From Salvator merianae (lineage: Eukaryota > Chordata > Lepidosauria > Squamata > Teiidae), in assembly GCA_003586115.2 (NCBI GenBank), contig QVOM02000073.1, positions 40,897,192 to 40,961,191 of the forward strand: DNA of 64,000 nt, written 5' to 3'. The notes under the pieces are model-generated. The model was given only the letters and a program-made list of their open reading frames with translations, had not been told where the DNA came from and searched no databases. How positions within the stretch are numbered: position 1 is the first letter of the stretch; each line of letters opens with the position of its first letter. This document shows, one piece after another, positions 53,885-64,000 of the stretch. Made by a program: the position numbers and the translations under genes.

Positions 53885-56800
53885 CCTTTGTGTTTACTTT
53901 TCTTTATTATTTTTATTGAATATAAAATATCCTTAAACATAAAAAAAAATCTAAAAACAAAAGGTACAGCTTATACTTTAAAGGCATAATTGGTGACTTC
54001 TGATCTTTATCTATAACTCTTCACTCCTCTTGCTAATTCTTTTATCACCTCAATGTATTTATTCAAGGTCTACCGCTGATACATCCTTTTCTGTTGCCTG
54101 TGAATAATCAATGAAAGGCTGCCAGCTCTTAACAAAAAAACGATGTTGATCAATCCCTTATTTAGTTTGCCAGTTTCTGCAAAGTCCATCAGTTTCATAA
54201 TCCAGTCCTCTAATGTTGGAATATCTGTTGTCTGCCACTTTTTCTCATATATCAGTCTGGAAGCAGTAATCATATTTTGCAACATAATATTATATTTATC
54301 CAATTCCTTACCCATCAACTCCAATAAGAAGTTTCTCGTTTAAAATACATCTGTATCTTTAAGATTTTACTTTGGGGCATATCCATGCCTTTTGACCACA
54401 TTTCCAACATTTATATTTAACATATTTTTATATATTTTGATAACTTGTATGGTTTAATGTGCCATGTATACATCATCTTGCAAAAATTCTCTTTTAGATG
54501 ATAACACAGAGTAAATTTAAAATACTTCAACATATTTTTCCCATTGTTCCATTTCTATATTATATTGAAAGTTCTTTGTTCAGTTCACCATACATTCTTT
54601 AACTTATTCCATTTAAATTCTGAAATGCTACATTCTTTTTATTGGTTTTAAAACTGTTCATAAATTGAGCATACATAAACCATTGTACATCATAACCCTC
54701 ATTTTGAAATTGACTTCTTGTTTTTAAAAGTAAGTCACCTTTTTCCTGATCCCAATTCAATAACTGTTCGTATGTAAGCCATTCTCCTTGCCTTCCCGAT
54801 TCTCTAAAAAGAACTTCATGAGGCGACACCGAAAGAAGCATTTTCACATACAATCTGTCTTTATATCTATTCTATACTCAACACTACATTTCTGAAAGTG
54901 ATTTTTAAATGCCGCATTAACTTTTGTTTTGTTATGTTAAAAATAGCCATCCCATCCATATCTTAGATCATGACCTTCCAGATGCAAAAATTTTAAATCA
55001 TTCAACCACACGCAGTCTCTCATCCACAACAAGCAACAAGTCTCATAATACAATTTCACATTTGGTAGAGCCAGATCAGATCACCCCATTCTTTTGTATC
55101 TTGTAATAATTTAAATCATATTCTAGGCTTCTTTCCCTGCCATACAAACTTTCGCATAACCCTTTATCATTGTCTAAACATCTTATCATTAATTAAAATT
55201 GGTATCATCTGAAATAGAAACATCATTTTTAGCAATACATTCATTTTAATTACAGAAATCCTACCCAATAATGGCAACTTTAATTTCTCCTACTTTTCCA
55301 TGTCTTGCTTAATTGTTGGATGCATTTTCACATAATTATTTTGGAAAAGCGTTGAATTTTGATTTGTTAAATTAACTCCAAAATACTTAAAACTTTTCTC
55401 TGACATGAAACCTGATTTTTCTTTAAGCAAATCTTGATCCTTTGCAGTGATATTTCTTATCAGTACTTTTTTGTTGTTGTTGTTCATTAACTTTAAATAC
55501 AGCTGCCACTCTGGACTTTTCCAGTTTCTCTTTCAGTATTTCAGTAGTTTGACATGGAGCTTCCAATATTATTACCAAATCATCTGCAAAGGTTTTCAGT
55601 TTATATTCCTCTTTCTTAGTTTTTCTTCCCTTTATACCTTCTTCAGCTCTTATGAACCAATTCTAAACTTCCAAAGCCATTATAAATAGTAACAGTGATA
55701 GTGGACAACCTTGCTTCATTCTTTTTTGTATTTGATATTTTTCTGTATAATCACCATTAATAGGTATCTGAGCCAACTGTACATTTTAAATTGCCTTCAC
55801 CCATTGTGTAATTTTTTCTCCCATTTCCATCTTCTCAAATATTTTAAACGTGAAGTTCCAGTTTAAATTATCAATTGCTTTCTCTACATCTGAGAATATC
55901 AATGAAGCTTGTTTTTCATTGTGATTTTCCAAATATTCAATGATATTGATCATAGTTCTCATATTATGGCACATTTGTCTCTTTGGTAGAAAACTTGGCT
56001 GATCTTGTAATACTGTTTTCAGTCTGTCTGTCATAATCATAGTAAATAATTTGTAATCATTATTAAATAGTGAAATTGGTCTATAGTTCTTTGATAGTAT
56101 TAGATCCTGAATTTCTTTAGGAATCAATGATATATAAGTCTTCTCCCAGCTGGCTGCTACTTTAAGAATCATAGAATCATAGAATCATAGAGTTGGAAGG
56201 GACCTCCAGGGTCATCGAGTCCAACCCCCTGCTCAATGCAGGATTCACTACACCATCCTAGACAGATATCTGTCCAGCCTTTCCTTGAAGATCTCCAGTG
56301 AAGGAGAGTCCACCACCTCCTGTGGTAACCTGTTCCAGTGACTGATTGCCCTTACGGTCAGAAAATTTTTCCTAATATCTAGCCTGTATCTACTCCCTTG
56401 AAGTTTCATCCCATTGTTTCTAGTCCTTCCTTCTTGTGCAACTGAGAATAGGGCCAATCCTTCTGCACTGTGACAGCCCTTGAGATATTTGAAAACAGCT
56501 ATCATATCTCCTCTCAGTCTTCTCTTCTGCAGGCTATACATTCCTAGGTCCTTTAACCGTTCCTCGTAGGACATGGTTTGCAGACCGCTCACCATTTTGG
56601 TCGCCCTTCTCTGAACTTGTTCCAGTTTGTCAATGTCCCTTTTAAACTGGGGCACCCAGAACTGGACACAATACTCCAGATGAGGTCTGACCAAGGAAGA
56701 GTAAAGTGGGACAATTACGTCTCGTGATCTAGACTCTATACTCCTCTTGATACAGCCCAGGATGGTGTTTGCCTTTTTTGCAGCTGCGTCACACTGTTGA

Positions 56801-57262
56801 CTCATGTTTAATCTATGATCTACTAGTACACCCAGATCCTTTTCACATGTGCTGCTGCTCAGCGAGATTCCTCCCATTCTGTATTGGATATTGTCATTTT
56901 TCTTACCCAGATGTAAAACTTTGCATTTCTCCCTGTTAAATGTCATTCTGTTAGTTTCTGCCCACTGTTCAAGCTTGTCCAAATCCTTTTGAATCCTCTC
57001 CTTCTCCTCCCTAGTGTTAGCAACCCCCCCTAGCTTTGTGTCATCTGCAAATTTGATCAGCGTCCCCTCAACACCTTCATCCAGATCGTTTATAAAAATG
57101 TTGAACATTTTTACTAGTTTGGAGTATTTCATTCATCAGTTGCTGTAATGGAAATTGTAATTAATCTTGAAACATTTATAATACATAGCTGTCAAACCAT
57201 CTGGTTTCAGTGCTTTCCTCAATTTTGCCTTTAAAAATTCCATAGGCATAATCAGTCCATTA
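53885..57262 (-). mobile_element. L1 LINE ORF2 relic, split by a CR1
   Basis: Minus-strand frames give L1 reverse-transcriptase and C-terminal segments: 'PDGLTAMYYKCF' near 57.2 kb, 'YISLIPKE..DLILSKNYRPIS' and 'DVEKAID' at 55786-56172, then 'MGKELDKYNIMLQN' and others at 54.1-55.5 kb. The A/T-rich 3' end is at about 53885. The frame is interrupted between about 56165 and 57115 by a CR1 insertion in the same orientation. Confidence 0.82.
56165..57115 (-). mobile_element. CR1 LINE 3' end with intact RT C-terminus
   Basis: An open frame of about 290 codons reads the end of CR1 ORF2: 'FNIFINDLDEG', 'KFADDTKLGG', '[17 protein letters not shown]', 'HWNRLPQEVV'. The 3' end is the CR1 octamer-type repeat (attctatgattctatgatt on the minus strand). 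It is 5'-truncated and lies inside the L1. No stop or frameshift was seen in this part, so it is young compared with most repeats here. Confidence 0.92.
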
Positions 57263-58967
57263 AGTGTGTTCTTTAGCGGAGGAAGGCTGCTTTCCTGAGA
57301 CCAGGAACTTGGAAAAGGAATTTGGAGAAAAACTACTTGGCTCTGGTAAGTCTGTGGAGTGGATACTCTGGGTTTCGCAGAGGGTGTTGGGCACTAGCTG
57401 TGTCTGGGGTAGCTGCTGGAGGTGGGCATTTTGTTTTCCTAAATTAGCCTGAGCACATAGTCTGAGGGAGGAGACGCTTACCGTTGTTGGTGACCTAGCG
57501 GTGACCTCCAGGAGCTAACAAAAGGCATTCAGTGTTGCTCAGCAAGAAGTGCTAACGAGGGGATTAGCATATTTGGCCACTCCCTTCAGCTGATAAAAAC
57601 AGCAGCCCGTGCGCCTAACGGCGCACGAAATATATACTGTCAAACTATAAAATACTAATTTAGATTTTTGTTTCCAAAAACTATCAACTAAAAGAACTTA
57701 AATTGTAAGGAAAAGTAAAAATAATTTAAAACACCTAAATAATTTAAATAAATAGCCACTTTGTTTGCTAGAATTTAATAAAGTAAAATAATTATCCTAA
57801 GGTGACAATTTAAATAATTGAACAAAAAAAGGAAGATTAAATTTTAGTTAAACAACATTGGAAGTACTCCACACTGTTTCATATCTCACAAGAGGACACC
57901 AACCAACTTTAGATAACATGGAGAAGGAGAGAAGCTTTGTGGTTAGCTGCAAGGAGTGTAATATGATGATACTTCTACCAGAGGGGGACCCTGATTACAC
58001 CTGCCGCAAATGCAAACGCGTGTCTTTGCTGGAAGAGAAAGTGCAAGAACTTGAGGAGAGAGTGGCTACTTTGAAGCTCATTAGGGAGAAGGAGAGCTTC
58101 CTGGATACAACGGAAGAAGCACTTCAAATTGATCACGGAGAAGACAACATCAGAGAACCTGTGGAAGCTGAAGATTGGAAGCATGTGACCAAAAGAAGCA
58201 GGAGGATAAGGAGAGAGTCAGCAACTATACAGCTTGAAAACCGGTACCAGGCTCTCACGGAGAAGAATAATCAGGAAGTTCGGGAAGATTTGGTGTGCAA
58301 TATGAAACCTTTTGAACCGAAAAAAAGAAGAGAAGCTGTGAAGAAGAATAGGAGAGTGGTGGTTGTGGGGGATTCCTTATTGTGGGGAACAGAGGCAGCT
58401 GTGTGCAGACCTGACATGACCTCATGAGAAGTGTGCTGCCTTCCCGGTGCACGAATCAAAGATGTAACCGAGAGGCTGCCAAGACTCTTCAGTCCTAAAG
58501 ACTATTACCCGTTCCTACTAATACATGTAGGAACAAATGACACTGCAGGAATGAACTTTGAAGCTATCTGCAGAGACTTTGAAGACCTGGGCAAGAAAGT
58601 GAAGGAACTGGGAGCGCAAGTTGTCTTCTCTTCTATCCTCCCAGTGAATGGCCATGGAACAAGAAGATGGAGCAAGATTCTACAGGTAAACAACCGGCTA
58701 CGTCGATGGTGCTACCAGCAAGGATTTGGATTTCTAGACCATGGACTAAACTACTTATATGATGGACTCCTTGCAAGAGATGGGCTCCATCTTACAAAGA
58801 CAGGAAAGCACATATTTGGCAGGAGACTGGCTGCGCTCATCAGGAGAGCTTTAAACTAGGGCGAAAGGGGAAGGGAAGTAAAAGTCCAGAGAAAGATAAG
58901 CAGCTAATAAATACAGATAAGGATCTTGCTACCAGAAATGAAAGGAAGGAACAAAGATCTCTGGGAT
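57263..58967 (+). mobile_element. CR1 LINE, 5' part (5' UTR and ORF1)
   Basis: A 5' UTR-like region (about 57263-57917) ends in 'cagcagcccgtgcgcc', a CR1-type GC-rich leader. ORF1 follows. The element continues after an L2 insertion at 62212. The left border with the L1 is approximate. This is one of the few copies in the window with its 5' end. Confidence 0.75.
57918..58859 (+). CDS. CR1 ORF1 protein (PHD-like zinc finger plus esterase), one in-frame stop
   Basis: ATG at 57918 begins a 313-codon frame. Residues 11-37 hold a CKEC...CRKC zinc-finger-like motif, followed by a coiled coil (LLEEKVQELEERVATLK), a basic linker, then a SGNH/GDSL-type esterase: 'VVVVGDSLLWG' (block I serine), 'HVGTND' (block III) and 'RDGLHLTKTGKHIF' (block V Asp/His). 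These are the features of CR1 ORF1, thought to bind nucleic acid and aid retrotransposition. A TGA at 58425-58427 interrupts the frame; the surrounding reading suggests a CGA-to-TGA change at a CpG. The rest is open to TAG at 58857. So it is a recently inactivated copy. Confidence 0.88.
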
Positions 58968-61900
58968 GGTAGAGGGTCGGAACATAACAGTTTTGCTGGG
59001 AAGAGGCAGATATGGCGGGAGCCGGGGGGTAGGCCGCACTCGGGGAACGAGGGCACGCTGCTTAAAAGCGGTTCCCCGTTCTAGCCCCTCAGAATCAGAA
59101 TCACCTAGGGGCTCAACCCGTGGTACTGGTGATAGGCAATGTCCGGGCCCTGAGCTCCAGCTGCTGCTGCTTAATGCCAGGTCAGTGAATAATAAAGCTC
59201 CCCTCGTTCGGGACCTGCTTTCGGACGAGGTGGCTGACCTGGCATGTGTGACTGAAACCTGGCTGGGCCCTGAGGGAGGTGTTCCTCTCTCGGAAATCTG
59301 CCCAGCCAGGTTTCAGGTGTGGCACCAGCCGCGACCCCAGGGAAGGGGTGGCGGAGTGGCGATTATTGCCCGGAAGACGCTTAGCCTGCGCAGGCTCGCT
59401 GCTCCCGAGATTGCGGGTTGTGAGTTCCTCTTTGTGAAGTTGGACCTAGGGGTTCAGGTGGGCTTGTTGCTCGCGTACCTGCCTCCCAACTACGTGTCGA
59501 CTGCCCTGCCTGCGCTACTTGAGGAGGTGGCCGGGCTGGTCGTTGAGTCTCCCAGACTTATAGTCTTGGGGGACTTTAATGTGCCATCACTCGGCGGATC
59601 CTCGGGGTTGGCGCAGGAGTTCATGGCTTCCATGGCAACCATGGACCTGACCCAGGTAGTTCAGGGCCCGACTCACGAGAAGGGACACACACCCGACATG
59701 GTATTCCTCTCAGGACAGTTGAGTAATGAGCTGATTTTAAGGGGCTTAGATATTGTGCCCTTGTCATGGTCAGATCATTCTCTGCTACGGCTTGACTTCA
59801 GGGTGCCAATCCTTCACCGTAGGGAGGCGGAACCGATTAGGTGGTTCCGCCCCAGACGCCTAATGGACCCGATGGGCTTTCAAAGGGCGCTTGGGGAAGT
59901 ACCGGACTCGCTTATACACAATTCGGCAGAGTCCCTGGCAATGGCCTGGAATATGGCCGCAAAGGGGGCTCTTGATCGGATTGCGCCTATGCGACCTCTC
60001 TGTGGTAGTAGACCCAGAAGGTCTCCTTGGTTCACCGAGGAACTCAGGGGGATGAAACGCCAGAAGAGACGTCTAGAGAGCCGTTGGAGGGCCAGTAAAT
60101 CCGAGTCTGACCGAACAAAACTAAGTTCTTATATTAAGACTTATCTTATGGCGATCAAGGTGGCAAGATCGGCGTATCTTTCCACAGTGATTGCGTCTGC
60201 GGAATCTCGCCCAGCCGCCCTGTTTAGGGTGACTCGCTCCCTCCTTGGTGTGTGGGGGGAGGAAGAACCCATGCAGGGTAGTGCTGAGGATTTTAATAAA
60301 TTTTTCTCAGATAAAGTCGCTCAGATTCGGGCAGACCTGGACTCTGACTGGGAAGCAGTGTCGACTGAAAATGATTCAGTCGAGGTGACTGGGTCACGTC
60401 TTTGTCCAGTTATATGGGAAGAGTTTGAACCGGTGATGCCTGATGAAGTGGACAAGGCCATGGGAGCTGTGAGCTCCGCCACCTGTTTATTGGATCCATG
60501 TCCCTCCTGGCTGGTTTCAACCAGCAGGGAAGTGACACGGGGCTGGGTCCAGGCGATTGTAAATGCTTCTTTGAGGGAGGGGTCATTTCCAGCTCCCTAC
60601 AAGGAGGCGATTGTGCGCCCCCTCCTCAAGAAGCCTTCCCTGGACCCAACTGTTTTAAACAACTGTCGTCCTGTCTCCAACCTCCCCTTTATAGGGAAAG
60701 TTGTCAAGAAGGTGGTGGCGTTCCAGCTCCAGCGGTCCTTGGATGAAGCCGATTACCTAGGCCCGTGGCAGTCTGGTTTCAGGCCCGGCTACAGCACTGA
60801 GACTGCCTTGGTCGCACTGATAGATGATCTCTGGCGGGCTCGGGATAGGGGTTACTCCTCTATCCTGGTGCTTCTTGACCTCTCAGCGGCTTTCGATACC
60901 ATCGACCATGGTATCCTTCTACGCCGGCTGGAGGGGTTGGGAGTGGGAGCCACCGTTTTACGGTGGTTTTCCTCCTACCTGTCTGGTCGGTTGCAGTCGG
61001 TGTTAGTAGGGAGGCAGAGGTCTGCCCCTAGGCCCCTCATTTGTGGGGTGCCTCAGGGGTCTGTCCTCTCCCCCCTGCTATTCAACATTTACATGAAACC
61101 GCTGGGTGAGATCATCCGTAGTTACGGGGTGAGTTAACTTCAATACGCTGATGATACTCAGCTGTACATTTCCACCCCGCACCAATTCAGTGAAGCGGTC
61201 GATGTAATGTGCCGGTGTCTGGAGGCTGTCAGGGTCTGGATGGGCGTCAACAGGCTTAGACTCAACCCTGACAAGACGGAATGGCTCTGGGTGTTGCCTC
61301 CCAAGGACTCGGCCATCTGTCCATCCATTACTTTGGGGGGGGGGGGAATTGTTGACCTCCTCAGAGAAGGTCCGTAACCTGGGTGTGCTCCTTGATCCGC
61401 AGCTGACTTTGGAACATCATCTGTCAGCTGTGGCAAGGGGAGCATTTGCCCAGGTTCGGTTAGTCCATCAGTTACGGCCTTATTTGGATAGGGAGTCCCT
61501 CCTTACAGTTGCTCATGCCCTCATCACCTCGAGGATCGACTACTGCAATGCTCTCTACATGGGGCTACCTTTGAAGAGTGTCCGGAGACTGCAGGTAGTC
61601 CAAAATGCAGCCGCGCGAGCTATCTCTGGCTTGCCAAGATATGCCAGTGTCTCTCCAACACTCCGCGAGCTGCATTGGCTGCCAGTTAGTCTCCGTACCC
61701 AATTCAAAGTGTTGGTTGTTACCTATAAAGCCCTACATGGCTTAGGACCAGGTTACTTACGGGACCGTCTCCTGCCTCATGTATCCCAGCGGCCGGTCAG
61801 GAGCCACAGAGTTGGCCTTCTCCAGGTCCCGTCAGCCAATCAATGTCGGCTGGCGGGCCCCAGGGGAAGGGCCTTCTCTGTGGCAGCTCCGACCCTGTGG

Positions 61901-62002
61901 AACCAGCTTCCCCTAGAGATCCGTACTGCCCCTACTCTCCTGGCCTTTCGGAAGATTTTAAAAACACACCTCTGCCGGCAGGCCTGGGGTCACGGAACTT
62001 GA
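58966..62002 (+). pseudogene. L2 endonuclease/reverse-transcriptase ORF with stop and frameshift
   Basis: The frame from 58966 encodes an APE endonuclease ('NARSVNNK', 'ETWLG', 'GGGVAI', 'LGDFNVPS', 'WSDHSLL') and reverse transcriptase ('QSGFRPGYSTETALVAL', 'LLDLSAAFDTIDH', 'GVPQGSVLSPLLFN'). A TAA at 61135-61137 falls just before the catalytic 'QYADDTQLY'. A second break is a G12 run at about 61335-61346, after which the C-terminus continues in another frame to TGA at 62002 ('LDPQLTLEHHLSAV', 'DYCNALYMGLPLKSV', 'LWNQLPLEI'). Otherwise long and well preserved. Confidence 0.9.
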
Positions 62003-62211
62003 TGCTCCACTGTTTGGTAGGATGACTGTGTGGTGTGAATGTTGTTAGGAATGTATGCTTGGTTTGGGGTTTTAGATAGATTTTAAATTGTATTTTAGAT
62101 GGCTCCTAATTCAATTTTATCATGTATATTTATATATTGTAAGCCGCCCCGAGTCTTCGGAGAGGGGCGGCATATAAATCTAATAAATAAATAAAAATAA
62201 ATAAATAAAGA
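58968..62211 (+). mobile_element. L2 LINE inserted in the CR1 between ORF1 and ORF2
   Basis: A nearly complete L2 element of about 3.2 kb: endonuclease and reverse transcriptase, then the 3' UTR ending 'gccgccccgagtcttcggag' (split here) and (aaat)n. The CR1 resumes at about 62212 with 'acaaacagtttgg'. Exact insertion points and target duplication are not visible; the 58968 border is approximate. Confidence 0.82.
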
Positions 62212-63554
62212 CAAACAGTTTGGAAGGAAACTAGAGGAGTCAAGCCTGTAAGAGACATTGGTCGCAAACTAAAATGTTTCTATACCAATGCGCAAAGCAT
62301 GGGAAACAAATAAGGAGAACTGGAAATCCTAGCACAGGAAAATAAATATGATGTCATAGGCATAACTGAAACTTGGTGGGATGATACACATGATTGGAAC
62401 ACAGAGCTAGAAGGATACAACTTATTTTTAAAAAACAGGCTTAATAAAAGGGGAGGAGGTGTTGCATTGTATGTAAGGAAAGTATATACCACCACAGAAA
62501 TTAATCTTTCAGATAATGGAAGCCCTGTAGAAACCGTTTGGGTGAAAATACAAGGAGAGAGCAACACAAAGGATACTGTTGTAGGAGTTTATTATAGACC
62601 CCCTGGACAAACAGAAGATATGGATGAACTATTTATACATCAGATGGCCAAGCTCTCAGGGAAACACGACCTAGTGATTATGGGAGATTTTAACTATCCG
62701 GACATTTGTTGGGAATCTCTCTCTGGCAAAAGTCACGGGTCCAATAAATTCTTATCCTCTCTGGCAGATAACTTCATTTTCCAAAGGATGGAGGAAAAAA
62801 CAAGGGGGTCTGCTATCTTGGACCTAATCCTTACTAACAGGGAGGAAATGGTTGAGGAAGTAAGGGTGACTGGGACCCTGGGTGGCAGTGACCATGCTAT
62901 CATTGAGTTTTGGATAACGAAAGGAGGAAGATCTGAGAGGACTCAGACTTCAAGGTTAGACTTCAGAGGAGCAGATTTTGATGGACTCAGAAGGAGGGTA
63001 GGAAGGATCCATTGGCTGGATGTCTTAAAGGACAGAAATGTCCAGGAAGGATGGGAAATTTTGAGAAAGGAGATTCTAGAGGCACAATCTTTAACAATTC
63101 CTAAAAGAAGAAAGAATGGCAAGCATCTAAAGAGACCAGGGTGGATGAACCCTGAACTTAATAACTTGCTAAAAAGAAAAAAAGATATGTTTAAAAAATG
63201 GAAAGAGGGGGACATATCAAAAGAAGAATATAATGCAATCTGCAGGAACTGCAGGATAAGTGTCAGAAAGGCTAAAGCTAAAAATGAATTGAGGATTGCA
63301 AGAGAGGCCAAAAACAATAAAAAAGGGTTTTGGGGGTATGTCAGAAGCAAAAGAAAAGTCAAAGAAGCTATAGGACCTTTACAGGATGAGAAGGGTGATT
63401 TGGTCAAAAACGACATTCAGAAGGCAGAACTTCTGAATTCCTATTTTGCATCTGTTTTCTCTCAGAAAGGAAATGAAACATCAGTTGGCCTTCACTGTGC
63501 TGTTGAGGGAATAAGAGAATCAAGGCTCTGTATGGACAAGGAGAAGGTGAGGGA
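62212..63554 (+). mobile_element. CR1 LINE, ORF2 start (endonuclease), cut by the gap
   Basis: One plus-strand frame reads CR1 ORF2: 'TNAQSMGNK', TAA at 62311-62313, then 'ITETWWDDTHDW', 'GGGVALYVRK', 'GVYYRPPG', 'VIMGDFNYPDICW', 'LDLILTNREE', 'GSDHAIIEF' and the linker up to the gap. Only the one stop (CAA/CAG-to-TAA type) was noted. It is the continuation of the CR1 starting near 57263. Confidence 0.88.
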
Positions 63555-63754
63555 NNNNNNNNNNNNNNNNNNNNNNNNNNNNNNNNNNNNNNNNNNNNNN
63601 NNNNNNNNNNNNNNNNNNNNNNNNNNNNNNNNNNNNNNNNNNNNNNNNNNNNNNNNNNNNNNNNNNNNNNNNNNNNNNNNNNNNNNNNNNNNNNNNNNNN
63701 NNNNNNNNNNNNNNNNNNNNNNNNNNNNNNNNNNNNNNNNNNNNNNNNNNNNNN
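63555..63754. other. Assembly gap of exactly 200 N
   Basis: Fixed-length run of unknown bases, so its true size is not known. Confidence 1.
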
Positions 63755-64000
63755 TCTGTCCATCCATTACTTTGGGGGGGGAATTGTTGACCTCCTCAGA
63801 GAAGGTCCGTAACCTGGGTGTGCTCCTTGATCCGCAGCTGACTTTGGAACATCATCTGTCAGCTGTGGCAAGGGGAGCATTTGCCCAGGTTCGGTTAGTC
63901 CATCAGTTACGGCCTTATTTGGATAGGGAGTCCCTCCTTACAGTTGCTCATGCCCTCATCACCTCGAGGATCGACTACTGCAATGCTCTCTACATGGGGC
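63755..64000 (+). mobile_element. L2 LINE sequence repeating 61316-61565
   Basis: By eye it is identical to 61316 onward, except that the G run has 8 bases instead of 12. With 8 G the L2 frame reads through ('SITLGGELLTSSEKVRNLG'). Confidence 0.93.

Overview
This window is vertebrate nuclear DNA, most likely from a squamate reptile (lizard, gecko or snake). The basis is the mix of interspersed repeats: CR1 with a PHD-like/esterase ORF1, L2 whose 3' end reads like the squamate type, L1, a RTE/BovB LINE, tRNA-derived SINE sequence and many small inverted-repeat DNA elements. Genes are split into short exons with GT-AG borders. Species cannot be read from the sequence.

Layout. 1-8.0 kb: old L2 debris, dispersed repeats, a pentanucleotide satellite and a repeat-poor stretch (about 6.7-7.35 kb) that resembles conserved non-coding DNA. 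8.0-8.7 kb: a CpG-rich block with a minus-strand open frame that could be a first coding exon. 9-20 kb: repeats, including nested MITEs and a 1.2-kb terminal-inverted-repeat element with promoter-like sites. 20.2-51.1 kb: the main content, minus-strand exons of at least two tandem genes built from the same modules. 51.4-64 kb: almost entirely LINEs inserted into each other, ending in a 200-N assembly gap.

Main locus. Gene 1 (20194 to about 37098, minus) can be followed exon by exon: hydrophobic leader, a small two-cysteine PAN/apple-like module, an EGF/laminin-type EGF module, a C-type lectin-like domain (CTLD) in three exons, then a transmembrane helix with a Pro-Gln tail. All junction phases fit, and each module is flanked by phase-1 introns. 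Gene 2 (exons at 51001-51125, 48769-48999, 46877-47017, 41707-41873 and 37869-38041, minus) repeats these modules. Its 3' end (AATAAA at 37863-37868) is about 0.8 kb upstream of gene 1 exon 1. I do not recognise the family by name. The CTLD of gene 1 lacks the usual calcium/sugar-binding motifs, so a protein-binding or immune-type cell-surface receptor is an inference only.

Limits: exon borders come from reading splice consensus, phase and homology between the two genes. No transcript, alignment or database search was available. Repeat family names come from recognisable protein motifs or terminal sequences; most repeat ends are approximate.
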